Below, one piece after another: positions 1 to 15,300 of a DNA stretch of 64,000 nucleotides; positions within the stretch are counted from its first letter, which is position 1, and every line of letters starts with the position of its first letter. The DNA comes from Psilocybe azurescens (lineage: Eukaryota > Basidiomycota > Agaricomycetes > Agaricales > Agrocybaceae). A program made the translations under genes and the position numbers. Under the pieces are notes generated by a model. It was given only the letters and a program-made list of their open reading frames with translations, was not told where the DNA came from and did not search any database. The stretch lies in assembly GCA_023853785.1 (NCBI GenBank), contig JAJIRX010000515.1:23817-87816 (forward strand). Direction: 5' to 3'.

Positions 1-3000
1 CCTTTTCAAGATCCGTATCTTCGTTAACAGCTCCTGCCGCTCTGTCTTTCTCCGTCCTCCCCTGCCCGAACAATATGACGTTCAAGAGTGTAATATCGAA
101 GGAACAAAACTGGAATACAAAACGTTAGTACCAGAAGAGACATTCATTGATAATTCAACGAAGAAATTGTTTTCTCTTTACTGTTAGGTTATAGGCTGGA
201 CTCACCCATGAAAAGACAGACGCCCAAAAGCGGCGTCATAACCACCCAGATGGTGCTGATTGACTTGGCATAAGCATTAATAACAGCCGCCCGCGTAACG
301 GAGTCCTGTAACAGATCAAACATAGAACATAACATCAGCGCAATGCGACGGTGTAAATTAAAAGAATAAAGTCAAACATACAGATATATTTTTGAGTTGA
401 CGAACACTTTGGCTCAGAGCTGCAGGTGAGGTATCAACACCTGCGTTAGGAATCTTGGCGACCTTTTGCGCAGTGTCTGCAACATATATTGAGTCTTGGC
501 ATTCAGAATCTGGCTCTTACAAAGAGAAGCATACACTGGAGTAGATGGCTTGGCCAATAGATATCCCAACAGTCGCACCGATGGTTCTATGGGTAGTATG
601 AATTAACATCTTGAATACACTTGTCGATCGTTACGCACCTTATAAAGCCGAATGTTCCAGTACTAGTGGCCATGTCTTTTATTGGCATCGCGGCTTGTAA
701 GGCAATGAGAGGTGTCTTGAGTTAGAAATTACCTGATCAGCGTTATCGACGTTGGGTGTATTCCCCACGCATACCTGGAACAAACAGCCCATCCCAAGAG
801 CGGCAATGAGCGGGTAGACTTCCTTTGTCGCCCTACAGAATAATGGCCAGCGTAAATAGCTAAAATACGCGAAAAGACGACTGAGAGCGGTTACGCACGT
901 AGATGATGCCCCGTCAAGCATGATCATCAACCCCATCCCGACCGAAAAGATTGCATACCCGAACCAGATAACAGGCCTGTATCGTCCTGTTTTCGAAACA
1001 TAGAAACCTGATAAGGCAGAAAGCATGGCTCCACCCAGCGAATATGGTAACATTCTGACCAAAAATAAATTGGAATGTTAAGCGCCACAACAGCATCTCT
1101 GCAAGGAGATGACTTACTCAACACCGGCCTTCGTTGCGGACGCACCCAGAACTTGATAATAGAGTGGTAGATAGTAAGCACCCGAAAAGAACGCTACGGC
1201 GTGCACAAATGTCGTAATAAGAATTATGCCAGTCGTGCGCGTCTATAGATTCTGTGTCAACGATTTTACTCATACCCGGAGTAGATGGTCGTTGAGAAGG
1301 TGAACCTACTCTAAATAGCCTCGGTGGAATGATTGGGGACCGATTGGTATAGGACTCGTTGAGGGCACCGAACACCAGCAAAACCAGGCCTACAACAAGG
1401 CAGGATATTGTCGTTTTAGAAGACCCTACAAATAGAGTAGAAGACAATGGAGCAGTTAACACAACTATACCCGAGGTACGGTACCAACATAGAATAATAG
1501 AGTTCGAAAATGCCTTGACGATAACTCACAAGAAGTCTCGCTCTCATTAAAACCCGATCAAGACCAACACAATGCCGACAACGATCAAGAATAATCCAAG
1601 GAAGTCGAACTCCTTTGCATGCTCCCTCAGAGTTCGACCATGATGCGGGTTAAGATTAAGGAAGAAAAACAAAATGGCCGCGGCAACACCTCCAGTTGGA
1701 CTTTAAGATACGGTTTAGTTCTCTTTAACGCAACGAGATAAAATTATCTTGAGGATGTATACTCACAGGTTGATGAAAAAGCACCTATATCTCACGAGAT
1801 AAGGGTTTAGAAAGGGTGACATCCAGAGGAAAATGCGACCTTACCACCGCCACGTAACATGATCTGTGAATACCTACGTTCCATAATTGAGATAGAATTA
1901 GATTGCGCAGTCGGAGGCCAAATGCCACGTATTGCTCGACTCACTCCGCCTAGTAGAGGGCCTACGACACTGGCGACACCCCAAGTTGCGCCGATCAATC
2001 CTCCGTACTTTCCGCGTCTGGTTGTGATTAATGCATTTGTCATTTCGTTTTTGAACAGTACTCACTCCTGCAAAGGAACGATATCACTAATTGTGATGTT
2101 GACCTAGCCGTCCATTGTCGTTCAGACGACAAAGATAAATGTAAAAAGAATGCAATGCACACACCAATTGCATTATCCCACCACCACCGATCCCTTGGAC
2201 AGCCCCGGCAAATGATTAACCAAGTCTGTAGGTAGAAATACGACGTCTTGATCAATGCTCGGTGTTCAGACGCGCCTTTGTACAGAATGCGCTCACCATA
2301 TTCTGGGCAGCACCACAAAGTGCAGAACCAACCTTTATATACACGCTGAGAATGAGACAGATTTTGAGAATTCATCTGCGAGCAAAAACTTACTAGAAAG
2401 ATGACTATCGATGCGTAAAGAATAGGTTTTCTCCCAATAAGATCAGATAATTTCCCGTATAGAGGGGATAAGCTACAAAATAAGGCACCCGTTAAGTTTC
2501 GAAATGTCGAATCGATGAGCTTGATTTAGTCCCTAACACACCCTGCTGATGCTAAAAGATAAGCGCTGAGTATGCAATAGAAGTGATACTTAATTATCAA
2601 GATATATTGATGCATTGGAAAATACAGAGACATACGTTCCGACCCAGCTGTAATTCTTTCCACCACCGAGTTGTTCCACGATTGTTGGCAATGCGGTCGC
2701 AACTATAGTCTTCAGTTCGCGTAGAAAAAATCAATACACGAAGATATACAGAGTAGAAGTGAGAACAGACCTGATCAATAGCCGCAAGAAAAACTGTGCA
2801 CATCAGGCCCGCGAAGACCTAATTATCGCACAGAACGGTGAGATTTGGGACATTATTGTCGAATATTCCATTTGATTGGCTTACCAGGCTCAACCGATTT
2901 TCTGGCAGAACATGTGTATCATTAGCCTTCCATGACGCTCCCCGAGAAGCCTGCGTCTTTTGCTGCTTCACGTGAACATCTGCCCCGATAGGGGCCCTTC

Positions 3001-3031
3001 CTTCGACACTTTGTTGGAACTCGGATGACAT
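1..3031 (-). CDS. MFS multidrug efflux transporter (DHA2-like, 14-TM type), 3' end outside window
   Basis: Drug:H+ antiporter of the plasma membrane. The start is the ATG at 3031-3029, followed by a hydrophilic N-terminus of about 48 residues. An intron (about 2821-2887) joins this to the first membrane segment, GLMCTVFLAAIDQ. Then, over several short introns, come TIVATALPTIVEQLGGGKNY (about 2700), the MFS signature GKLSDLIGRKP (about 2440), GSALCGAAQNM (about 2310), the antiporter block GKYGGLIGATWGVASVVGP (about 1990), FFINLPTGG (about 1690), YLPLYYQVLGASAT (about 1160), RPVIWFGYAI (about 970) and MPIKDMATSTGTFGF (about 680). The last exon (1-100) has the charged tail typical of the family and runs off the window. 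Family assignment is secure; substrate is unknown and exon borders are approximate. Confidence 0.85.
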
Positions 3032-6000
3032 TCGAGTTTACTTCTTTCTTGAAAATTTGTTAGAGGGCCTACTTGAATCGTAGAGATCCTGGTGGAAGTA
3101 CGAGAAGATTAATCCTGGGACCACCTAATATAGAGAAATTCAATCGTGCTTACATGTTTACTCTACGTTAAATGAACCCAACAAGTCCATGCGCAGTGGA
3201 GTGCGGTACTGGAGAGCGGTTCTTGTCTTTCCGTGTGGTCCTACATAGTGACAAACCAATTACCAATCCGTATCCATTGACCAAGAGTGGGGTGTCTTAA
3301 GGTGCGGCATAGCCTACGGCATCCCTTATGTATCCAATCGGAGCATGCATGCGGGAAGGGGTATTAGGAGGATAATGGTTTTCGAAAGGTGAACCGCGGA
3401 CTAACGTGTCAGAGCGATCGAAGCTTACATAAGCAAGTATACCAACTGTCCGGTCCACGGACTGCTCTCTTTTCTTCGACATTCTTCTTGCCTTGGTCAC
3501 CCGTTCTGATTCCTCCTTGCAAATTCGAGTAAGTAAACTCTAGAATGCAAAAAGTTAGTGGCATCTCAAGAATTTATCCTTTGGCGCCGCACTACTTAGT
3601 AGATTTATACCTGCATGCGTTTAAATTGTTCTCGGGCATGAAGGTTAATGTCAGAATACAACGACCGCAATACCGACGATCAAGCCTTTGTGTGATATAT
3701 ACTCGAGCATGCCCTTCACTCTGCGCCCCACAGGTGGCGGAGAAGATATGCCCATAGAGAGATAGCATCAGCGACACGAGTGTTGAATAATTTCAACACG
3801 GATGGACGCGCCAACAATCACGAAAAGCGAAAGCTCAATGTCGATGGAGTACAATTGAACATGTAGGATAAAAATGCCGGATCTTTTGTTCGTGACAGGG
3901 TCCCTGGCGGCTCGCAAATCTAGTGCTATTATATAGCGCATCATACTGGGAAGTATGTGTGGGGCGAAAAAGTCAAGTTGCACTACTTTCAAAGTGCCGA
4001 GGTATATCTGACATTCGCTAACGCAACCTTTCCCACTACGGTTTTCAAGTCGGTTACTAGACTGCATCCAATATCCGTCTGAACGTTGACGGACACAGAG
4101 ACAGTGGCTTCGGGCCCCGGGGTAGTTCTCTTTGGTGAGAATGAGCTGACTTTTTATGTATGCTTCACACTTTGTGGAGTTTTGGATATAGCATACTTCG
4201 CGATAAATGTCGAGATATTCAATATTGACAACAATCGTTTTGAGGTACTTGAAGGTGTCTTCAGAAAAGCACCTGTGGAGGTCGTGAAACTGGTGGTGTT
4301 CAAGCCCAAATATATCGTTTCCGACCGCGGTAGTACTCACGAATACAGCATACTCTAGAAGTTGATGAAATTGTGGGAATGATGCGAGTGTGCAGGGTTA
4401 AAAGAGAAGGGTTAAGTTCTATAAGTGATGCAGCCCGCGGTATTCAAGAGGGGATAAGATTGTATCTACAACAGATGCGTCCAAGGTCAATTTAACGGGT
4501 TTTACAGAGGGTATTAGAAACTCGTTTGGAGAGTGGATCGACATCCGGACCATAATCGACTTAAATATTACTGAAAGTGTACAACAGTTTATTCATTCTT
4601 CTAGCGTGCCCTGTCGAGTTTGTTCGCGTAGCTCCAGCATTTGTCCTTTAAGATCGAATATTCAAGGGACCCAGTTAGACGGAAGGGTGATAACAATGAA
4701 TGACTAGCATGACGTATTCTGTCACAGAAAGCAAACACAGTTGCAAAAGAAAATATGGCATTTATCACTGATAGGTACCCCGTTACTCTACCCACATATA
4801 GCTGCTCCATGAGTTTGGTTGTGCATCATACGGTCACATCCGAGTCTTCTTTTACTTGGCCAGAACGTCCTTGACGATATTCTACACACCGAGCACGGCT
4901 GCAAATTTGACCTAAGCGCTGAGTTCCAGTCTTTAGAGTAGTTCAAGGAACGTGAAAACATGCCGCTCGTCGCTGAGATGCTCAATCTCATGAGCACACT
5001 TTTCAAGACAAGTGGCCCAGGGTGTGGAGTTAGAGAAGAATTTCGTCGTATAGATTTTGCGGAAATCCTGAGGCATAGGGATTGCGAATGGGAGTATTCG
5101 CAGATACTATGGGGTAACACATTCAGAGTCAGATTTGGTAGCAGCCTCACACCGAAGATATACATTAGAGCGTACCGAGTCCAAATTCGCTTAGCAGCTT
5201 AGTGAGGAATGTTCCTTCTTCTAGAATACGTTTATGAAGCGATTCAAAGTCAGTGATCAAGCTTTGAGATGGATGAAAGGAAGGCGTTGAATTTACCGAT
5301 TGATACGCCTCGAGGAATCGATGATTTGTCTGGATTCCTTCCAAGCATAACTGCTGTGCAGAGCGTAGCTCCGATTAAAGGAGAAGAGTACGGATGATGA
5401 TACTCTCATGATCCTGATGCCCGTTGAATGTGGTGTTTTCAACTGTAATAAGATATTGCCGACTCAAATTGGAACTTGGAATGCGACAAGTGTTCTTTCA
5501 GCTTGAGATTACCGTCCGATGTCGTATATCGTAGGTGTCAGTTTGGTGGGCTAGCAGCGAATACTTTGGCTGACCAGCATTAGTCTTTTATTTTGTGATG
5601 GCCCTTACTCGAGTGTGGCTGACATTGACGACGACCCACGACGGCATTGTAGGTCGGTCCAAGATAGGAACTATCATCGAGTTTTGGACCAACATTTGAA
5701 ATACTCAACGCCCATAAATAGACTCTGCCAAAATTTTATCTGGTATTCTATCCGAATTCGGGAGGAGGTTGTTGGCATTTACCAAGTGTATAATTGTTGT
5801 TCTTAAGTATTATCATTTCGTTATTGTAGACTCTTGGAGGCCCTAGTGAGTGATAACAATTGAATTATGTGCTTCAGTGATCGTCCTTTGAAAACTTCTG
5901 ACAATAATGATTGCTTGGATTGGCAAAGATAGTTGTTGAGAGGCCCAAACTATTGTAATGAATAGCTTTGCAGTTTTGTTTCTACTGGTGAGTCAACAAT

Positions 6001-6480
6001 TCTGTCTAGGCGAACCTCGACCGCTAAACTCGCTCTTCCCACTTGTAGGAGATCCATCGTCGTAGTCGACACATTATAAAGACACTTGAATTCTTTGGAT
6101 AGAGCCATTGGTAAATTCTGTGTCATGGTAAATATAATGCTTATGCTGTGTTATTGATCACGTTCTTTGCATTCCAGACCCACCGTCTTTCCCCGTGGCT
6201 AGGACCAATGAGGAACTAGAACAACTACGCCAGCGCCATTTGAAGGTCCGAGACCCGGTGCAGCTCTTTCATGTCCGGGATATATCCATGAATGTCATCC
6301 GAAGAGAATGAGAGTATATAACAGCTCAAGCAACGTGCGATGGCGATAAGATTAAAGCACGAAGAGGACTAATACAGCCACGAACTTGGGAAAACATAAG
6401 GGCCGGGCTAGGCTAAAGAAGCCGAAAGTCTCACGGACAGAAAGTGGGACGGCTCCATACGGAGCTCTGGTCCGCCGCCT
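3032..6480. other. Gene-poor stretch with weak ORFs only
   Basis: About 3.4 kb with no recognisable conserved domain. The longest open stretch is 190 codons on the minus strand (3768-4340), overlapping a 90-codon plus-strand ORF (4086-4358); 125 codons on the minus strand lie at 4788-5165. None shows a signal peptide, membrane segment or family motif that I recognise. Scattered hydrophobic LRR-like phrases could be a decayed F-box gene, but no F-box is visible. Confidence 0.4.
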
Positions 6481-6486
6481 CCTGTC

Positions 6487-6493
6487 TATAAAT
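6487..6493 (+). promoter_or_regulatory. TATA-like box of the GPI gene
   Basis: TATAAAT lies 47 bp upstream of the GPI start codon at 6534, a plausible core promoter position for a highly expressed fungal glycolytic gene. Assigned from motif and position only. Confidence 0.45.
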
Positions 6494-6533
6494 CACAGAA
6501 ACGCGATCTTATCTGTTCAAAGCTTTGACCACC

Positions 6534-9000
<2,467 letters not shown>

Positions 9001-9335
9001 AGAGAGAGAGGGTAATCCAAAGAATTTGAGGGACAGCCTAGATATCAAGGATGGGAACGGTATGCTGAACTTGGAAATTTTTAGACTCGCAAGATTCGGA
9101 GAGGAGATGGTGAAAAATGAAAGAAGTCAATATGTACTTGTATGGATGGGTGAACAATGTTAAATGGTGCAATCTAGTATTCGTCCTCTGAGTCGGACCG
9201 ATCGTCTAAAAATGCCTCACATTGTACACACATTGCTCTTGGTCGTTCATCTTCCCCATGTCTGGCTCTTATGGATTCAACGTTCCAACCCGGTCGTCGA
9301 CCCAGTCTAGTCTGGACTGCTGTCCCGGTGTCCGA
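9001..9335. other. GPI 3' flank
   Basis: Downstream of the GPI stop codon there is an AG-rich stretch (9001-9130) and no conserved ORF. It probably holds the GPI 3' UTR and the convergent end of the minus-strand transcript beyond it. Confidence 0.35.
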
Positions 9336-9338
9336 TAT

Positions 9339-10176
9339 TCAGAGGGGACGCGGTAAAAAATTCAAGCCGTTCCAACCAGAGATGCCACTGCAATCATCAA
9401 CTAGCCCACGACCTGGTATAATATGAAGAATTACGCCGTGTATTTTTGCCAAATCGTATTCATCTTCGGACAAGGAGAGCGGAAAGGAGGTCCGACGTAC
9501 CTTGACCCGCGCTGAATAGTGGAAGGTTTGCACGGGCTGCCTTTTCGCCACAGAAGATGAGCTCATGCTCCCGGTTATCCCTGCCAAATATGCCGTTAAC
9601 ATTAAACCCTTTGTATGAGAGAACATGAACACGTGGAGGTGTGAGTTTTCCCAAGGACTCATTGCATATTGGAGGGAGTGGTGGAGTTTGCAGAATATAA
9701 ACGAGGCTTGTATCTCGAATGTGGGCTTTATGGCTGGGTCTGAGGAGCCTAGAAGTGTGAGATCAAAGGTGTACGCTTTGGTACCTCTGTGTGCTCGATA
9801 CAAGCTCAGAGAAAAATAGAATACGTCAAACATAAAATCTGCTTACTGGCCACAGTAGTCCCCGTGCAATTTCCAATCCTGAAATTTATAGACGTTCAAG
9901 ATTAGTAGGACCCCTGATCACGATGAGGGACTAAAATAACTTACGTCTCTTTGGCACTGTTCAGAGCATTACTTGAAAGATAGACCGATGATAAGGAGTA
10001 TCAATTAAAGAAGTTAAAAAGAACAACATGAACAGAAACAAAAGAAAATCAACACTGAAGGAACTGAAAAAGATAAGAATATGATCAAGTTTAAGCGCCG
10101 GCAAACTCGAGACTCGGACTGAGTATTCTTGCGCTATGCCATTGCTCGACTTGGCCTTCAGACGCTGTTCGTTCAA
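9339..10176 (-). CDS. Uncharacterised minus-strand exons
   Basis: I do not recognise this family. A 164-codon minus-strand ORF spans 9339-9833. Good splice signals surround it: an acceptor ending about 9899 before a short DWKLHGDYCG exon, a donor GTAAGC after it, and an acceptor near 9783. Within the main exon one reading frame includes GSSDPAIKPTFEIQAS; a competing frame over 9460-9654 reads KGFNVNGIFGRDNREHEL and also looks protein-like, so the true frame may switch at an intron or an indel. It lies just downstream of the F-box gene on the same strand and could be part of that transcript or a separate small gene. Confidence 0.3.
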
Positions 10177-10320
10177 GGGTCACCACGCGCAAAGATGCGA
10201 TTCGATTTTCATTTTTCAAGCCATCGCCTCAAATTATCCAAAGGAACCTCTCGAAAGTCGAATAGTAGGACATACCAACCTGGCTACGAAATCGCCCAGG
10301 TTTAACACTGCCGACCTCTA

Positions 10321-11614
10321 TTACGAAATTAGTATCTTTATGTTGAAATTAAAAGCTATAGATCTGCTTGAGGCAAGTCCGCCAAAGTGCGTTTCATGAA
10401 GCCTCTCCAGCCTGTTGTCAACATCGTCGGTACTGTCAATAAAGTGGGTGACTTCGAGGTCGAATTGTGCGAGCGACGGCCAGCCAGGAGCAAGAAGTAT
10501 TTCTTCGAATATTCCCCATTCATCGATGTTAGGTGTATGGTGCAGGAACAGATTGATCTGGAGTTCTAATACCGAGAGGATGTTTTGGCCAGCTATCCCT
10601 TGCAGTATATCGCGAATGGCTGGCAAGACACCGTCATAGTTCGTCATTTTGCACACAAAAATGAAGTTAAGACTTAGAGTCGTCAAAGTCTTCAAAGAGG
10701 CGGCAATTATAGGACTTATAAGCTGCATATTCTTGTCGTAGCCTATAGAAGGAAAAGTCACTCGGAAGAAAAGGCAAGGACATAGATATGACACGACGCA
10801 CACATGAAAGTGAGAACCAAAGTTTCTAACAAGTGCGTTTTCTTGCAAATTTCGGCGACCAGTCTCAGATCGTAACACGAAAGGGCTTTCAAATATTTCA
10901 GTTCCCGTAAGTCCAGTGTTGATGTGCCGTCCTCAAAATAAGGCTTCAGGGTTGTTGTGACCCACTCTACCGATTGGTCAAAGGATATATCGAGTTTGTG
11001 CAGTTTAATGGACTTGGCTGTTGTATTCACTGGAGGAGAATCGTCCCAATCTGCGAAGCCAACGCAATTAAGTCTAAGCTCCCGCAGGCTAGTGGATGGA
11101 AGAAGGCCGATATGGTCGAACTCGAGGAGATTGCCGTGTATTTCGAGGGAGGTGATTGTTGGAAGAGTCATTAGGGACAGAAAAGTGGATCGTACTTCGG
11201 GGGAATCTTCGTCCAGTTGTTATAGCATCCGGCAATCCAATTAACCTGGAAATCTATCATGAAGCTGCTTAGCTTTGTGAAGTGTTTGAGAAGAGCCACG
11301 ATAGATGTTGGTCCAGAAGCTTCCCAGTCCGTTGGTTCCACCAGGTAATCTAACTTGCGAACATATTCAAAAAACCTTGGAGTATGCTGACTATGCTGTA
11401 TAAGTTTCACCAACGCAGCCTTGCTTTCCACATCACGGATGAGGACAAAACGGAAAATTTGCTTTTGACAGAGCGGAAGGAGTGTCTGGCACGTGAGAGA
11501 GCAGGCCTGGAGGGTTTCATTCTGACTTGGGTGATCACTAGCACTGTCGATGGCCAGGAGGTAGACGATGGTTTCGATGATGTCAAACGGTAGCACCTCA
11601 ATGAGGGAGGTCAT
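10321..11614 (-). CDS. F-box/LRR-like protein
   Basis: Likely substrate-recognition subunit of an SCF ubiquitin ligase, of the large expanded Agaricomycete family. The start is the ATG at 11614. The N-terminus has the F-box-like opening EVLPFDIIETIVYLL, then CSLTCQTLLPLCQKQIFR, typical of these proteins (cast of conserved Leu, Cys and Arg). The body holds degenerate leucine repeats: TSLEIHGNLLEFDHIGLLP, LRELRLNCVGF and LRELKYLKALSCYDLRL. An intron (about 10742-10800) leads to a C-terminal exon ending at 10321. Between residues about 143 and 150 (near 11193-11197) the frame shifts by one base: after KIPPK the conserved continuation STFLSLMTLP is in another frame. This is either a single-base sequencing loss or real inactivation. 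Substrate unknown. Confidence 0.65.
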
Positions 11615-11892
11615 GAGAGGCAAGTTTTCCGGTCAAGAGCCTGAAGGCGTATGAAAGTGTCCGTTGCGGGCGAAGTGGGAGGTACATACCTTTCAGTTGT
11701 CGACCGCAGTGAGTCAGACAGCCTTATAGGAGTAGGTTCGTTCCAACTTCCAAGCCACCGTTCTGCATGATGTTTCATTTGTGCAAAACAAACAAATCCG
11801 CTTTTGGAAAATTTTTGAGTGATGACGACCGTTTTGGGAGATTTTGCTGTTGCACAACAATAGGGGCGGTCAAAGTTGCGCATTTCCAAAGA

Positions 11893-12213
11893 TTAGTATG
11901 GTAATTGTTGTAGACAAAAATGGAAGAGAAACCAAGCCTGCCCGAAGGTCGACTTGTAGAGCCAAACTAAATCACCAATGTGGAATTCCGGACGTGGAAG
12001 ATAGTGGCGATCGTAGAATTCGGCCATATGTTCGTTGGAATGACGAGGTTCAACGTGAAGCTCGGATTGAATCGTATGCGAGTATGTTTGTAGTCTGCAG
12101 TATGTTTTGGTGGTTGATGCCGTTTTACGTTGAATTTGAGCAAAACATCTGATGAAAACGATTGAAATAATTGTTTCTACAGTAGACCAAGTGCCAGTGA
12201 TAGGGGGTGCCAT
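11893..12213 (-). pseudogene. Ty3/Gypsy integrase C-terminal relic
   Basis: A minus-strand ORF ends with a block diagnostic of the Pol polyprotein of Ty3/Gypsy elements, just after the integrase core: EHMAEFYDRHYLPRPEFHIG followed by DLVWL. Preceding residues keep only weak resemblance. No reverse transcriptase, LTR or chromodomain is found nearby, so this is an isolated decayed fragment lying between the F-box gene and the long low-complexity gene. Confidence 0.6.
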
Positions 12214-12365
12214 AAATTAAAGATATTCAAACAAAAAACAATGGAACAAAAACAAAAACAATCAATTTTGAAGAAAAAAGAAAGAAGAAAAGAGAACATC
12301 AAGTCAAGCGCCCTCACTTCTCACTTCTCCTTTCTCCCTTCTTCCCATTGACCTCAACACAACAT

Positions 12366-15300
12366 TCAACTCTTGCTCGCCTTCAAATTCCGCAAATGCG
12401 GTATGACATCCGCAACATCCGTCACCTGCTCGTGCTCCCACACATCGCCGTCCTGATCGACCCCCTAAGCACCCTGCGCGCCATGACGACCTGCGACGCA
12501 TCGCCCTCCTGCGCCTTGCGCGAGCGCTCGCTCACCTTGCGCTCCCGCAGCGTCACCGTCAGTGGCGGGAGCGGGAGCAGCGGCTCTTGTCCATCGCCGC
12601 GGCGAACGACCCCTCGTCCGACGCCGCGGGCGCGGAGCTCGGCGGCGGCAGCGGGGCGGTGCCGGAGATGGAGACGGCGGGGGTCGCGATGCTCGCCGTG
12701 CGCTTCTTCAGCGTCTTTTGGTGTTGCTCCGCCCCGAGAGGCTGAAGCCAGAGAACGGCGTCGAGATGGACGACGAGGGTGGGCGCGAGGCGCTTATGGT
12801 CGTTGTGATGGTCGTCTCTACAACCCGCGGAGGCGGCTTGCCCTGCTCCTGCTCCTGCTCCAAGAGGATGAATTCCACATATTGCATCACCAACTGGCTG
12901 CTGCTGCTGCTGGTAGTCGTCGTCCATGTCCAACGACTCCCTGCGGCGACGGCGGAGATGCGAGGATGGGGGCGGCGGGACGAACGGTGCGGGGGCTCCA
13001 GAGGGCTTGCTCGCCTCCCCACCGCCGACGGGACCCATATGTACGGCGTCTCCACACCCACGCCAACGTCGTCCACCACCTTAACCGCCTTCGTCGTCGT
13101 TGTCACCACGCTGGTCATATACGGCACGCTCAAACTCCCGCTGCTGTTGTTGTTATTCAAGTTGAGCTGCTCCCCGCTCCCGCCGCCCTCCAGGCGCTTC
13201 TTCGACGCCACGCGCGCCCACCCCGCAGCCTTGGGCCATCGCGCGGCGGAGATGCTGTTGCTCCCTCCACCGCTGCCGCCCCCGCCGCCGATGTTATCTG
13301 ATGTCGAGGAGCTCGTGGTGGTCTCCAGGGTGTTGCTCGTCCCGCGCCGCGAGAGCGACTGCAGGCTGATGTCCAGGACCTCCGACTCGTCGACGTGCGT
13401 GGAGTAGAAGCTCGCTGTGCCTGTGCCCCCTCCTCCGCTTCCACTTCCACCACCACCACTTCCACTAGCACCCGCAGACCCAGGTAGCGGCCCCGACCCC
13501 CGCCAGCGCACTCGACACCGCCTCCGCGAGCCGGCGCGGCTGTCGCGAGCGCGACTTGCGCTCGGGCGACGACGCGCGCGTCGCAGGCGCCGACGCCCCG
13601 CCGAAATAAGAGCGCGTCGCCTTCCTGCCATCTTTCTCCTTGTCCTTTTTCTTCTTCGGGTTGCTGCTGACGCTGCCGCCGCCGTCCGGCGTCGTCATCC
13701 TCTGTTGCTGGTGCTGGTGGTGTTTGTGGTGTGGCCGCGGCAGGAGCAGCGGGGGCAGATCCTCCGGGCTCGGGTGCCGATACGGGATATGCGGCGGCGA
13801 CGACATGCGCGAGCGCGGGCGGTAGCTATTCCTGTACGCCCTCAGCTGCTCCGTCTTCCGCCTCCTGCGCCGCCGCCTGCCGTTGCTGCTCAACGAGCTG
13901 CTCCGCGAGGACGAAGACGAGGAAGACGAGCTGTCGAAGTCGTCGTTGGAGTTGTTGGTGTCGCTGCTGAGGTTCCCGCGCGAGTCCGGGCGCGCGTAGC
14001 GGATCGGCGACGGGTCGCGCGAGAGCGGCATCGTGGACAGAGTCGTTGTCGTCCACGAACACCTCCACGGGCGACTCGGCGGTGATGGGCGAGATCGGCG
14101 GGTGCAGCAGCGACTCGTTGTCCGTCAGGACGTCGATCGGATGCGAGTGCAGCGGGGAGTCGAGGAGGGAGTGTGTTTCGTGGATGTGCGAGGATGGGTC
14201 GTCGTCTGCGGGTGTGGTTGCTGCGGTTGTGGTGATTGTTATCGGTGTGGTTTTGGAGGACGCGGTGTTTGGCGTAGGCGGATGTACGACCACAGGCTCA
14301 TTGTGTGCGTGAGGACTCGGCAAGCTGCGCGCGCTCATCTGCGGCTGCGGGGCGTGGATGGTGGGCGACGACATAGGGGACGGCACATGCCTCGTCCGGC
14401 TAGGCCTCACCGGACCGGCAACACTAGTGAAAACCTTGGAGGTGGATACACTGGAGGTCTGGATGTGCAGCGTCTTGATGCTATTATTGAGCAGATCGCG
14501 ATCCGCCCCCGGGGGCACCGACACCATCTTCTTCGGCAACGGCCGCGCGCCGCCGATCGTGGGCGACGGCAGCGTGCGCTGCACGGCCGGCTGGCGCACC
14601 AAGGCGAACCACCCCGGTCGGCGGCGGCGACGATGATATTTTCGCAGCTGCAGCTGCTCGCGAGTTCGCAGAGTCCAACGAGCGATCCCGGCGCGTGCGC
14701 GACGCCGACCGTGCACGCGGGAGCTGCTTGCCGCTGCTGATGGGCAGCGGCGGGCTGTTCGCCCTCTGTGCAGAGCTCCAGTCCGACGGCGGGACGCGCC
14801 CCCACGCGGTCGTGATGTTATCGGCGAAGGGAGATCGCGAGAGCGAGGTCGCGGTGTTGGGCTTGCTCCCGCTCCCGCTCCCGATTGGGGCGGAGAAGCC
14901 TGTGATGGGGTTTGGGCTCGTCTTGGGGCGTTTTACTCGCGCTGGAGGGGGTCGTAGCGGGCTGAGAGAGAAGGTTTGGCAGCGGGGTTTGGGTTTGGGT
15001 TTGGGTTTGATGAGGAAGATGAGGATGAGGATGAGGATGAGGATGTCGTAGGGGGTATACGGGGTAACGGCCGGATAGGACTAGACACATTACCATTAAA
15101 ATCATTGGCAAGCAGCTTCTCTGCTGACGGAGCAGGACATGACGGCTCTGCGACAAGGGGCTGGTACCGCATGGACAGCGACGACGTGTTGGGTTTGTGC
15201 GCACGATGCGGCGTCGGCTGTAAGATGATAACCTTCGATGTCGGAGGTACCGTGGTGGGTGATGTCGATGACGAAGATGCAATAGCGTTTGGATGCTTCG

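Noticed and set aside
12348..14740. Long plus-strand ORFs (up to 317 codons) opposite the low-complexity gene
   Set aside because: They come from high GC and lack of stops opposite Ser/Pro/Gly-rich codons, give Arg/Ala-rich nonsense and show no domains.
14990..15012. Telomere-like TTTGGG repeats
   Set aside because: Only about four units on the plus strand; on the minus strand they encode Pro-Asn repeats inside the low-complexity gene, and the fungal telomere unit would be TTAGGG-like.
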